Of a stretch of DNA of 64,000 bases, positions 52,635 to 60,257 are shown in pieces. The stretch covers positions 62,001-126,000 of the forward strand of contig NZ_CAKZJO010000049.1 of the NCBI RefSeq assembly GCF_936943645.1, in the 5' to 3' direction. Below the pieces are notes generated by a model that was not told the DNA's origin, made no database searches, and saw nothing but the letters and a program-made list of their open reading frames with translations. This DNA comes from an uncultured Bradyrhizobium sp. Lineage in GTDB: Bacteria; Pseudomonadota; Alphaproteobacteria; Rhizobiales; Xanthobacteraceae. Each line of letters starts with the position of its first letter. Position 1 is the first letter of the stretch. Both the position numbers and the translations under genes were made by a program.

Positions 52635-53282
52635 CTACCTCTCCTCCTCCTCCCCCGTGAACACGAATTTCGGCATCTCCCATTTGTAGCGCACCGCCAG
52701 CAGGCGGAGGCTGATGCCGAGGGCGAAGGTCAGGAGGGTCCAGAGCTCGGCATGGAGGTTGAGGCCGAACGCGGTGGCGTAGAACAGGCCCGTCACCACC
52801 GAGACGCTGGCGTAAAGCTCGGAGCGAAACAGCAGCGGCACGTCGTTGCAGAGCACGTCGCGCAAGACGCCGCCGGCACAGCCGGTCACCATACCCGAGA
52901 CGATGACGATCGGCAGCGAAGCGTCCATCTGCCAGGCGACGTCGCAGCCGGCCATGGTGAAGACGACGAGCCCGATGGCGTCGAGCACGATGAAGGCGAC
53001 CTTGAGCCGGTGCACGAGACGCGCGAACAGGATGGTGAGGAAGGCGGCCCCGCCGGCCAGCGCGAGATAGATCGGGCTTTGCACCCAGGCCAGCGGATAA
53101 TGTCCGAGGAAAAGATCGCGCAACGTGCCGCCACCAAGCGCGGTGATGCAGCCGAGGAAGCAGACACCGAGCCAGTCCATGCTGCGGCGCCCGGCGGCGA
53201 GCGCAGCCGTCATGCCCTGCGCGGCGATTGCGACCAGAGACAGGAAATGCAGCACGCTATCGGTCGGCGGCAAAGTCCACAT
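52635..53282 (-). CDS. TRIC-like / UPF0126 trimeric intracellular cation channel family protein
   Basis: 215 residues from ATG 53282 (MWTLPPTDSVL). Two UPF0126 repeats, six to seven TMs: RRSMDWLGVCFLGCITALGGGTLRDLFLG and MVTGCAGGVLRDVLCNDVPLLF are the paired GGGxxRD signatures. Homologs of metazoan TRIC channels conduct monovalent cations. Convergent with the cytochrome c gene across repeat A. Confidence 0.92.
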   Translation of the reverse strand: MWTLPPTDSVLHFLSLVAIAAQGMTAALAAGRRSMDWLGVCFLGCITALGGGTLRDLFLGHYPLAWVQSPIYLALAGGAAFLTILFARLVHRLKVAFIVLDAIGLVVFTMAGCDVAWQMDASLPIVIVSGMVTGCAGGVLRDVLCNDVPLLFRSELYASVSVVTGLFYATAFGLNLHAELWTLLTFALGISLRLLAVRYKWEMPKFVFTGEEEER

Positions 53283-53460
53283 GAGCCTGTCCCCTTGCGC
53301 TTCTACCCTATCGCATCGATGGAACTCGCGTCCGGTTCCCCTTGAAACAGGTTCCCGATTCCCGGTGGCAGAGCAACATGCGACGAAAGCATAAGGAGGC
53401 GCGGAACGGAATCTCACATCTGAGGGTTGTCCCGGCGTCATAACCGAGGAGACCAAATCG

Positions 53461-53883
53461 ATGGCTGACGACCGTTTTCCCAACGATCCGTACCGCCCGA
53501 ACCTCGCCGACGACGAGTATCTTCGCGCGGCGCGCCGGGATGGCGACCTGCAGGCCGATCCCGAGCTCGGCGAAGGCCCCGCCTCCAGCGGCAAGGTCGC
53601 GCTGTTCGCTGTTGCGATTGCACTGGTGCTGGGCGCCGTGTTCTACGGCCTGAACAACACCACCACCGGCAACCAGGCGAGCACGACGCCGGCGACGCAA
53701 ACCGCCCAGCAGGCGCCCGCCAATCCGGCCGCACCTCCCGGCATGCGCGACGTGACGCCGCGCGCCAACACCGCGCCGGGCGTGACCACGGGCGCGGCGC
53801 CGAGCAAGCCGGCTGCGCCAACGGATATGCCGGCAGCCAAGCCGGCGCCGGATACGCAGACGCCGTCTGACGGCGCGAAGTAA
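53461..53883 (+). CDS. Hypothetical single-pass membrane protein with APT-rich periplasmic tail
   Basis: 140 residues, ATG 53461. Acidic cytoplasmic N-terminus (DDRFPNDPYRPNLADDEYLR), one TM (about 47-65, VALFAVAIALVLGAVFYGL), then a disordered T/A/P-rich tail. Common type in Bradyrhizobium; no known function. Ends before a strong terminator. Confidence 0.78.
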   Translation: MADDRFPNDPYRPNLADDEYLRAARRDGDLQADPELGEGPASSGKVALFAVAIALVLGAVFYGLNNTTTGNQASTTPATQTAQQAPANPAAPPGMRDVTPRANTAPGVTTGAAPSKPAAPTDMPAAKPAPDTQTPSDGAK

Positions 53884-53908
53884 CACCGCGAGCGCCATTG
53901 CACATGAG

Positions 53909-53941
53909 AGAGCGGCGGGACCCGCAAGGTCCCGCCGCTCT
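53909..53941. terminator. Bidirectional rho-independent terminator
   Basis: 13-base perfect stem AGAGCGGCGGGAC / GTCCCGCCGCTCT with a 7-base loop, followed on the plus strand by TTCGTTTG. Serves the plus-strand and the convergent minus-strand gene. Confidence 0.88.
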
Positions 53942-53956
53942 TCGTTTGTCGACGGA

Positions 53957-54766
53957 TTAACTGAACATCTTGTTGAGCTCGCCGCCGGAATAGCCGCTGC
54001 CGAGCTCGGTGAAGGTGCCCTTCTCCGCCATCTCCTTGGCCGCGCGCATGAAGCCGCCCCAGGCGGCGCGGGCGAGCGAGCCGCCGACGCTGATGCGGCG
54101 CACGCCGAGGTCCTCGGCTTCCTTGAGCGACAAGCCGGACCCGCCGATCAGGAGATTGAACGGCTTCGGCGCGACAGCCTTCACCACGGCGCTGATGTCC
54201 TCGCGGGTCTTCAGGCCCGGCGCATAGAGGCAGTCGGCGCCGGCGTCCGCGTAGGCGGTGAGCCGGTCGATGACCAGCTTGAGATCGGTCACGCCCCACA
54301 AATAGGCTTCGCAGCGGCCGACCAGCAGCGTGCCGCTGTCGCCGATCGCCTTGCGCGAGGCCTTGATGCGCTCGACCGCGAGCGCGCGCTCGTAGATCGG
54401 CTTGTCCTTGTCACCGGTGGAATCCTCGATCGACAGGCCGGCAACGCCGGTGCGCACGCAGCGCTCGACATTGTCGGCGACCCTGTCCGGCTCGACCGCA
54501 AAGCCGCCCTCGAAATCGGCGTTGACGGGAATGTCGACCGCCGAGCTCAATGCTGCCAGATGCTGACAGACGTCCTCGACATTGACGTGGTTGTCGGCCT
54601 TGCCGATGGTCCAGGCAAAGCCCGCGCTCGATGACGCAATCGCCTTGAAGCCGAGATGCTGCAGGGCCTTGGCGCTGCCGACGTCGACCGGATTGGGCAG
54701 AATGAAACATCCGCTCTCGTGCATCTTCTTGAAGGTCGCGCGCTTGTCGGCGGTTGTCACGTGCAT
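53957..54766 (-). CDS. Isocitrate lyase/PEP mutase family protein
   Basis: 269 residues from ATG 54766, behind AGGGAGAGAAAC. ICL/PEPM TIM-barrel: FILPNPVDVGSAKALQHLGFKAIASSSAGFAW, the D in VNADFEGGF and E in SIEDSTGD as metal ligands. The KKCGH motif of true isocitrate lyases is absent, so a carboxyphosphonoenolpyruvate mutase-like or oxaloacetate-type lyase/hydrolase role is more likely. Next on the strand: ABM and NIPSNAP genes upstream. Confidence 0.9.
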   Translation of the reverse strand: MHVTTADKRATFKKMHESGCFILPNPVDVGSAKALQHLGFKAIASSSAGFAWTIGKADNHVNVEDVCQHLAALSSAVDIPVNADFEGGFAVEPDRVADNVERCVRTGVAGLSIEDSTGDKDKPIYERALAVERIKASRKAIGDSGTLLVGRCEAYLWGVTDLKLVIDRLTAYADAGADCLYAPGLKTREDISAVVKAVAPKPFNLLIGGSGLSLKEAEDLGVRRISVGGSLARAAWGGFMRAAKEMAEKGTFTELGSGYSGGELNKMFS

Positions 54767-54826
54767 GTTTCTCTCCCTTGTTGGCCGCGCACACATAGGT
54801 TTGCTGGCACCGCAGCGCCAGTGCGC

Positions 54827-55177
54827 CTAGTGCGCATCATGCACCGCCCGGCTGTCCTTCGGGGCCTCGTCGCGATCACTCATGCTGTAGTCCCTGACCA
54901 CGCTGGCGATGCGCAGATGATAATCGGCGAAGATCTTCGCCCTGCCCTTGGCCTGGGTGCGGCGGTGCTCCATCGTGTTGCGCCAGGCTTGGACCGCCGC
55001 CTCGTCCCGCCAGAACGACACCGACAGGATCTTGCCCTTCTCGGTCAGGCTCTCGAAACGCTCGACCGAGATGAAGCCGTCGATGGTTTGCAGCAGCGGC
55101 TTCAGATCGGCTGCGAGGTCGAAATAATCCTGGCGGTGTTCGGGCTTGGGCCAGACCTCGAAGATCACGGCGATCAT
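54827..55177 (-). CDS. Antibiotic biosynthesis monooxygenase (ABM) domain protein
   Basis: 116 residues from ATG 55177 (MIAVIFEVWP) with AGGAG 7 bases upstream; ATG 55183 is too close to the ribosome site. Ferredoxin-like dimeric alpha-beta barrel: EHRQDYFDLAADLKPLLQTIDGFISVERFES and SFWRDEAAVQAWRNT. Could be a monooxygenase or a haem/quinone-binding protein. 60 bases upstream of the PEPM-like gene. Confidence 0.88.
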   Translation of the reverse strand: MIAVIFEVWPKPEHRQDYFDLAADLKPLLQTIDGFISVERFESLTEKGKILSVSFWRDEAAVQAWRNTMEHRRTQAKGRAKIFADYHLRIASVVRDYSMSDRDEAPKDSRAVHDAH

Positions 55178-55213
55178 GGGCATCTCCTGCTGCTATCTCG
55201 CCTACAATACCAT

Positions 55214-55522
55214 TTATAGGACGACTTGGCGCAGGAAGGTGCGCTCTTCGGCGAGGATGAATTTGTGTTCCTCGGCGAAATGAAAGTTGGCCATGCCTTC
55301 CGCATCCTGCCGCAACCGGGCACGGTAGGCTTCATAGGCGGCGAGACTCTCGAAGGTGATCAGCGCGAAGGCGATGTTATTGGTGCCCTCGTGCGGCATG
55401 AAATAGCCGATCAGGTCGCCGCCGCATTTCGGGATGATGGTGAGCCAGCGCTTCGAATATTCCTCGAACTGCGCCCGCTTGAACGGATCGAGCTGGTAGC
55501 GGATGAAGACGGTGACGGACAT
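55214..55522 (-). CDS. NIPSNAP family protein
   Basis: 102 residues from ATG 55522 ([12 protein letters not shown]). NIPSNAP pattern: [59 protein letters not shown], a dimeric alpha-beta barrel. Short gap (36 bases) to the ABM gene, so NIPSNAP - ABM - PEPM-like probably form one operon. Confidence 0.9.
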   Translation of the reverse strand: MSVTVFIRYQLDPFKRAQFEEYSKRWLTIIPKCGGDLIGYFMPHEGTNNIAFALITFESLAAYEAYRARLRQDAEGMANFHFAEEHKFILAEERTFLRQVVL

Positions 55523-55578
55523 GATGGCTCCTGAATTTTCGTTGCGAGAGCGCAAGCGACGCCGTCGCCGCTGAAGCA

Positions 55579-55609
55579 CCTGGATTGCTTCGCTTCGCTC
55601 GCAATGACG
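55579..55609. repeat. Half copy of repeat family A
   Basis: CCTGGATTGCTTCG-CTTCG-CTCGCAATGACG: only the right half of the family A element, 57 bases upstream of the NIPSNAP start, within the intergenic gap to the divergent ArsR gene. Confidence 0.75.
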
Positions 55610-55668
55610 TGTTTGCGGCAACACGCTACCTCCTTGCCCGACACTAACGCTTCGGCTACCATCGAAGC

Positions 55669-56367
55669 ATGAAATCAGGACCCGACATCGCCATGGTCGC
55701 CTCCCTGGTCGGCGACCCCGCCCGTGCCAACATGCTCACGGCGCTGATGAACGGCCGCGCGCTCACCGCGAGCGAGCTGGCGCAGGAGGCCGGCATCACG
55801 CCGCAGACGGCGAGCTCGCATCTGGCCAAGCTCGAGGCCGGCGGGCTGGTGGAGCCGGAAAAGCAGGGCCGCCACCGCTACTACCGCCTCACCGACGACG
55901 ACGTCGCCGGCGTGCTCGAGGGCCTGGCGGGCCTCGCCGCGCGGACCGGCCACATGCGGGTGCGCACCGGGCCGAAGGATCCGGCGTTGCGACGCGCACG
56001 GATCTGCTACGACCATCTCGCCGGCGATCTCGGCGTGCAGATGCTGGATTCCCTGCGCGAGCGGAATCTGGTCCGGCAGAAGAAGCAGGACATCGAGCTG
56101 ACTGCCGAGGGCGAGCGGTTTCTCGCAAAGCATCTGCAGATCTCGTCCGACATGCTCACCCACCCGCGCCGCCCGGTGTGCAAGGCCTGCCTCGACTGGA
56201 GCGAGCGGCGGCATCACCTTGCCGGCACGCTGGGGGCTGCAATGATGCAGCGCTTCGCCGAGCTGAAATGGGCGGCGCGTGACACGACGCCCGGCAGCCG
56301 CGTGGTGAACTTCACCCGCACCGGCGAGAAGCAGTTTTCAGCCCTGTTCGGCAACCGGAAGGACTGA
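55669..56367 (+). CDS. ArsR family transcriptional regulator (232 aa, extended)
   Basis: 232 residues, ATG 55669. N-terminal HTH (about 10-85): [49 protein letters not shown] second part (about 105-232) with two cysteines in [23 protein letters not shown] gives length beyond the usual 110 residues; this form is known from alphaproteobacterial regulators. Divergent from the NIPSNAP operon, so probably its regulator. Confidence 0.9.
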   Translation: MKSGPDIAMVASLVGDPARANMLTALMNGRALTASELAQEAGITPQTASSHLAKLEAGGLVEPEKQGRHRYYRLTDDDVAGVLEGLAGLAARTGHMRVRTGPKDPALRRARICYDHLAGDLGVQMLDSLRERNLVRQKKQDIELTAEGERFLAKHLQISSDMLTHPRRPVCKACLDWSERRHHLAGTLGAAMMQRFAELKWAARDTTPGSRVVNFTRTGEKQFSALFGNRKD

Positions 56368-56718
56368 CGTTCGCATGAGCGCGCGCCTCGTCCTGAGGGC
56401 CCGCCAACGGCGGGTGTCTCGAAGGATGGCCACAGGAGAACCGCGCCATATGCAATGGTCCTGCGGGGGGCTGGGAGCGAGCCTTCCCGGCCGCCCGCGC
56501 CATGTCTGTCGCCCCAAGCCGTGGCTGAAGGGAACGTTCATGCCGCATTCAGGTCATGATTGGCAGGTTTGGATCGCGCCGTGTCGACATGTTGCAAGAT
56601 TTGATATGTCGAATCGTGTCTTTTGATTCATTGTGCGCCGCAAGCGCCGGACTTCCAAAGACTTGCCTCAAAGACTTGCCTGCAGAGACTTGCCCCCAAG
56701 GACGAGAAGGAAGATCAA
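56368..56718. other. Intergenic region, 351 bases, no supported gene
   Basis: Holds a family E palindrome near its start. The right end carries duplicated GACTTGCC and GAAGGAAGAT before the ATG of the small exported protein. The open frame before that ATG has no protein-like character. Confidence 0.6.
56387..56429. repeat. Dispersed palindrome, family E, reversed copy
   Basis: CTCGTCCTGAGGGCCCGCC and GGCGGGTGTCTCGAAGGATGG form the family E arms in reversed orientation relative to 45606-45655. Confidence 0.5.
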
Positions 56719-56967
56719 ATGAAATACCTGTTCGCCGCCGCCATGCTCGCCAGCGCGGTCGTCGGTTTCAGCGAAGCGGCCAGCGCCGCCGAGGGCTGCG
56801 GCCGTGGCTTCTATCGCGGCCCCTATGGGAATTGCCGCCCGATGCGCGGCGCGGTCGTGGTGCGCCCGGCTCCCGTATATGTGGCCCCGCCGGTCGTCGT
56901 CGTGCCGCGCGCGCGCGTGTGCCCCTATGGCTTCCGCTGGTACGCCGGCCGCTGCCGCCCGTTCTGA
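56719..56967 (+). CDS. Small exported cysteine/glycine-rich protein (GCG...CRP type)
   Basis: 82 residues, ATG 56719 behind GAAGGAAG. Signal peptide to ASA-AEG. Mature part begins GCGRGFYRGPYGNCRPMRG and ends CPYGFRWYAGRCRPF, giving two cysteine pairs in similar G-x-x-R-x-C surroundings around a valine/proline-rich middle. This looks like a family of short secreted proteins frequent in Bradyrhizobium; role unknown. Confidence 0.8.
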   Translation: MKYLFAAAMLASAVVGFSEAASAAEGCGRGFYRGPYGNCRPMRGAVVVRPAPVYVAPPVVVVPRARVCPYGFRWYAGRCRPF

Positions 56968-56983
56968 TCTCCTCTTCGTCAAG

Positions 56984-57018
56984 ATGGCCGCGCGGCGAAA
57001 GCCTGCGCGGCCATTTTC
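56984..57018 (+). terminator. Rho-independent terminator
   Basis: 10-base stem ATGGCCGCGC / GCGCGGCCAT with an 11-base loop and TTTTCG after it, following the small exported gene. Confidence 0.8.
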
Positions 57019-57127
57019 GTTTCGGCGGCTGCTGGCGACGATTCGCGCGCCCCTGAAAAGTGCGGTCCCCGGAATCGAAACGGGGATCGCCGGCTGCGAT
57101 CCCCGTCCAATTCACGCCTGACCGGGC

Positions 57128-57412
57128 TCACCAGCCATGGCGGCGGTGCCAGCGCCGGTAATGCCGGCGCCAATGACGGCGGCGCCAGCCCCAGTGGCGG
57201 TGATGGCCATGCCAGTGCACCTGCTCGGGGGTCAGCTTGGCAGCTTCCTCGCTGGTGGTGACGGCAGGATGAGCGTCGGGATTGCCTTGCGGCATGCGCG
57301 CGGAATCACCGAGCGGATGCGGCGACAGCGGGGCTGCCTGCGCGGTCGCGGCGAACGCGGCGGCGCCCGCCGTCAGTCCCAATGCAAATTTCAGAAAGTT
57401 CCGGCGCTCCAT
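57128..57412 (-). CDS. Tat-signal histidine/tryptophan/arginine-rich small protein
   Basis: 94 residues, ATG 57412. Twin-arginine signal: RRNFLKFALGLTAGAAAF with AQA cleavage. The mature tail ends in an HRHWGWRRRHWRRHYRRWHRR-like run (quoted in part) of His, Trp and Arg. Tat export implies folding before transport, perhaps with a bound metal; that is inference. Confidence 0.8.
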   Translation of the reverse strand: MERRNFLKFALGLTAGAAAFAATAQAAPLSPHPLGDSARMPQGNPDAHPAVTTSEEAAKLTPEQVHWHGHHRHWGWRRRHWRRHYRRWHRRHGW

Positions 57413-57527
57413 GGCTTCTTCCTCTTGGATCTCAAAGCAAGTGATGCAGAGGAAGTGTCGCGGTCACGACATGAACCAAGGCTGAATCCCATGTTCAGAT
57501 TGAGCGCGACGCAGACTTCCGATGTTC

Positions 57528-57842
57528 CTAACGCGAGAACTCCTGCGCCAGCACCAGCGTCTCGCGCGAGCGCTTCACGTCGGGCCAGTCACGCTCGAAA
57601 TTGGCGACGAGCTTTTGCAGGCTGTCGCCCTTCAGCATCGCCGCGAGCTTGGGCTCGTCGTCGAACTGATACATCGCCTGATGCAGCGAGGGATCATCGA
57701 GGCTCCAGAACCGCCACGCCTTGCTGACGCCGAAGGCCTTCACCGCGTCGGGCACATGTTCCGTCTCGTACCATCGGTCGAAGGCGGCGCGCTGTTCGGC
57801 GTCGGGAACGATGGCACGAACGACGAAGAAGGCTGCTGGCAT
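57528..57842 (-). CDS. EthD/DUF-like dimeric alpha-beta barrel protein
   Basis: 104 residues, ATG 57842. Short chain with FDRWYETEHVPDAVKAFGVSKAWRFW as the first strand-helix and LAAMLKGDSLQKLVANFERDWP as the second half. The WYxxxHxPD pattern is typical of EthD-like ferredoxin-fold proteins. Monocistronic. Confidence 0.72.
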   Translation of the reverse strand: MPAAFFVVRAIVPDAEQRAAFDRWYETEHVPDAVKAFGVSKAWRFWSLDDPSLHQAMYQFDDEPKLAAMLKGDSLQKLVANFERDWPDVKRSRETLVLAQEFSR

Positions 57843-57974
57843 CGGGTTTCCTCCTGTTATTGGCCGCGAGCCTAGCCGGTTCGGCCGCCGGCCACAAAAA
57901 GAGTTGGTAGCGGTTGTCGGAACGGGCGCTCGTCGTTCGTCCTATGCTCCGAAACCAGGACACGGAGACAGCAG

Positions 57975-58628
57975 ATGGCGGACCTCACCCTGACCACCTT
58001 CAATTGGGTTCCCGAAGCGCCACGCGGCTTTGTGCGTGACCTGCGCGTGCGCTGGGCGCTCGAAGAGGCCGGCCTGCCCTATCGCGTCGCCAGCGCCCCG
58101 TTCGATAATCGCGGGCCTGCACATCTGGCGCATCAGCCGTTCGGTCAGGTGCCGTGGCTGACCGACGGCGACCTCTCGATCTTCGAGACCGGCGCGATCC
58201 TGCTGCATCTCGGCGGCCTCAGCGACAAGCTGATGCCATCCGATCCGCGCGGCCGCACCGAGACCACGGAATGGGTATTCGCGGCGCTGAATTCGGTGGA
58301 GATGGCCAGCCTGCCCTGGGGCATGTCGAAGTTCATGGGACATCCCACCGACACGGCGGCGTGGAAATTCGTCGACGACTTTCTCAAGCTGCGGCTGAAG
58401 CATCTCGAGCCGGTGCTCGCCAGCCGCGAGTGGCTGGCCGGATCGTTCTCCGTCGCCGACATCCTGATGGCGGACGTGCTGCGCGTCATCGATGGCTTCG
58501 GCGCGCTGGCAGACAGTCCCGCCTGCCGCGCCTACGTCGCGCGCGCCATCGGCCGCCCGGCCTTCGTCAAGGCCCATGCCGACCAGATGGCGCATTTCGC
58601 CGCGGCGGATAAGGCACGTGGAAAGTGA
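57975..58628 (+). CDS. Glutathione S-transferase family protein
   Basis: 217 residues, ATG 57975. Thioredoxin-like N-terminal domain (FVRDLRVRWALEEAGLPYRV, FGQVPWLTDGDLSIFETGAIL with the cis-Pro and E-S/T contact) and all-helical C-terminal domain (WLAGSFSVADILMADVLRVI, the N-capping box). Conjugates or reduces electrophiles with glutathione. Single gene. Confidence 0.93.
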   Translation: MADLTLTTFNWVPEAPRGFVRDLRVRWALEEAGLPYRVASAPFDNRGPAHLAHQPFGQVPWLTDGDLSIFETGAILLHLGGLSDKLMPSDPRGRTETTEWVFAALNSVEMASLPWGMSKFMGHPTDTAAWKFVDDFLKLRLKHLEPVLASREWLAGSFSVADILMADVLRVIDGFGALADSPACRAYVARAIGRPAFVKAHADQMAHFAAADKARGK

Positions 58629-58702
58629 TGTGCCTCACATAATCGATCTCGCGCCCGGCCTAGAGTCGCCAGCACCGGACGGACGCAATCGAAAGGTGAC
58701 CC

Positions 58703-58855
58703 ATGGTCCGCATCGAATATCTCAAGCGACAGATCGCCCGCGCCGAGCGGCTGGCCAAAGCCATCCTCGACCGCCAGACCGCCGATCGGCTGCAAGCCTT
58801 CGCCGCCGAATGCCGCACCGAATTGTCGGAGCTGACGCTCAAGACCGCTGCGTGA
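58703..58855 (+). CDS. Small basic helical protein (50 aa)
   Basis: ATG 58703, stop TGA 58853-58855. Residues: MVRIEYLKRQIARAERLAKA then about 30 more, all predicted helical with LQAFAAECRTELSEL. GAAAGGTGAC is a fair ribosome site 8 bases upstream. The size and helical K/R/E/A composition match small conserved Bradyrhizobium proteins; function unknown. Confidence 0.65.
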   Translation: MVRIEYLKRQIARAERLAKAILDRQTADRLQAFAAECRTELSELTLKTAA

Positions 58856-58884
58856 GGCGCGGCGGGTCCGGATGCATCGGCTAC

Positions 58885-58969
58885 GTAGGGCGGATTAGCG
58901 AAGCGTAATCCGCCACTCCATCCGATCACACAGACCTTGGCGGATTACGCTATCGCTAATCCGCCCTAC
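58885..58969. repeat. Hairpin repeat, subfamily D2 (GTAGGGCGGATTAGCG)
   Basis: Same scaffold as D1 but the stem is swapped: left hairpin GCGGATTA / TAATCCGC with loop GCGAAGCG, right half GGCGGATTA / TAATCCGCC, outer arms GTAGGGCGG / CCGCCCTAC. The conserved AGCGAAGCG loop and changed stem argue that the hairpin is under selection. Confidence 0.88.
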
Positions 58970-58972
58970 ACT

Positions 58973-59320
58973 TCACACCAGCTTCAGCGGCGCATCGGCG
59001 ACGAGGCGCAGGTCAATGTTGCCGATCAACGCCGCCCGCCGCGCCTCCGCAGCACTGATGGCATCGTCCGTCTGCCGCAGCGTCGAGACGTTCGAGCCGA
59101 GCGACACGATCCCGCCCAGCACAAGCGCAATCGATCCAAGGGCTGCGGTCTGACCAAAGCCGAATACGCCGAGCATCGTCACCAGCAGCAGCGCCGCCCC
59201 GCCTCCGATCGCGATCTTGGACGCGAGGATGTATTTGCGGCAGCGCTCGGCGATCTCGGCGAGCCGCTCGATGCGATCTTCGATGTCGGAGATTTCGTCG
59301 GTCGGGTCGTCTTCGGTCAT
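58973..59320 (-). CDS. Hypothetical membrane protein (two TM)
   Basis: 115 residues from ATG 59320. Acidic N-terminal helix (DEISDIEDRIERLAEIAERCRKY), then two hydrophobic stretches (IGGGAALLLVTMLGVFGF and GSIALVLGGIVSLG), and a soluble end SAAEARRAALIGNIDLRLV. Possibly a TIGR/Sif-like membrane protein; no assignment. 24 bases downstream of the Fic gene, perhaps the same transcript. Confidence 0.75.
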   Translation of the reverse strand: MTEDDPTDEISDIEDRIERLAEIAERCRKYILASKIAIGGGAALLLVTMLGVFGFGQTAALGSIALVLGGIVSLGSNVSTLRQTDDAISAAEARRAALIGNIDLRLVADAPLKLV

Positions 59321-59344
59321 TGGATACAAGAGCTAGGAGCCTTC

Positions 59345-60016
59345 TTAGCCAGGCAGCTTACCCCCAACCGATTTATAGAATTCCGCAAGCTGGTTCGCCA
59401 GGAGTGAAGCTAGCAACTCTTCCATCTTCGAGACATCGATCCGGCCACCGTCGCGAAAGGCCCAATCAGCCGCATCCAAGGCATCGAAATAGGGCTTTCG
59501 GTTGTCGACGATTTGATCCGGGATCGTCGGCGTCCCCGGCAAGAGTACTCCGGCCCGAATCGAAAGCACAACGTACGATACGATTCGGGAGGTGCGGCCA
59601 TTACCATCTGCGAACGGATGAATCCAATTTAGCCGCCACATGACATAAGCCGCGAGGTGGATCGGCGTACTGGCTTCCCAGTGTTCATTGACGTAATCGC
59701 ACATGTCTTCAATGAGCTCGGGTACCAGATGTGCGCCGACGGGCTCATGCTTGCTTCCCTCGATTGCAACGCCACCGGGTCGGTAGTTTCCTGCATAGGA
59801 GCTGATGCCTGCCAAAGCCTCTCGCTGCAAGCCAAGAACGAGTGAGGGACGGAGCTTGAATGAACCCCGCTCTATGGCCGCCTGGATAGCGCCAATAGCT
59901 GCATCGTACTGGCGAAACCCATTTCGAGCTTCCGCCGCCGCCTTTTCCTGAGGATCTGTAATCAACTCAGGTTCGAGCGCACGGCTATCGCGCCGTTCGC
60001 GCTCTTCGTTTGTCAT
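59345..60016 (-). CDS. Fic domain protein (probable toxin)
   Basis: 223 residues. Fic active site HPFADGNGRTSR (H133 catalytic, FADGNGR as in HPFx[D/E]GN[G/K]R), flanked by YVNEHWEASTPIHLAAYVMWRLNWI. A class of Fic proteins transfer AMP to target proteins and are held inactive by an antitoxin helix. The ATG (60014-60016) overlaps the stop of the small upstream gene as ATGA, a strong antitoxin-toxin arrangement. Confidence 0.93.
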   Translation of the reverse strand: MTNEERERRDSRALEPELITDPQEKAAAEARNGFRQYDAAIGAIQAAIERGSFKLRPSLVLGLQREALAGISSYAGNYRPGGVAIEGSKHEPVGAHLVPELIEDMCDYVNEHWEASTPIHLAAYVMWRLNWIHPFADGNGRTSRIVSYVVLSIRAGVLLPGTPTIPDQIVDNRKPYFDALDAADWAFRDGGRIDVSKMEELLASLLANQLAEFYKSVGGKLPG

Positions 60017-60189
60017 TTCTCTTCCTTGGCCAACTTCTCGGCCTCACGGTCCACCATTTCGCGCGTAATGAGCACATTCTCGAAATGGGTATTGCCGTAC
60101 ACGAAACTACGCCGCTGCTCCTCCCTGTGTTCCGGGGATGGATTGGCGGTCTTGGCAGCTTCGATGAGCTTCTTGAGAGCTTCTGTCAT
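60013..60189 (-). CDS. Probable antitoxin of the Fic module (58 aa)
   Basis: ATG 60187-60189 (MTEALKKLIEAAKTAN), stop overlapping the Fic ATG. Contains SFVYGNTHFENVLITREMV. The motif around N33-N38 (NTHFEN) resembles but does not exactly match the [S/T]xxxE[G/N] inhibitory motif of VbhA-type antitoxins, as the residue four before E37 is Asn instead of Ser/Thr. Similar small YGNT..TREMV genes lie before Fic genes in other alphaproteobacteria (recalled, not searched). Too short for most automatic length cut-offs. Confidence 0.8.
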   Translation of the reverse strand: MTEALKKLIEAAKTANPSPEHREEQRRSFVYGNTHFENVLITREMVDREAEKLAKEEK

Positions 60190-60257
60190 GATCCCAATAT
60201 AGTCGAGTCCGTTCGGAGGCACTATGCGGATTTGGTCCAAAAGCGCCTGTGAATCCC

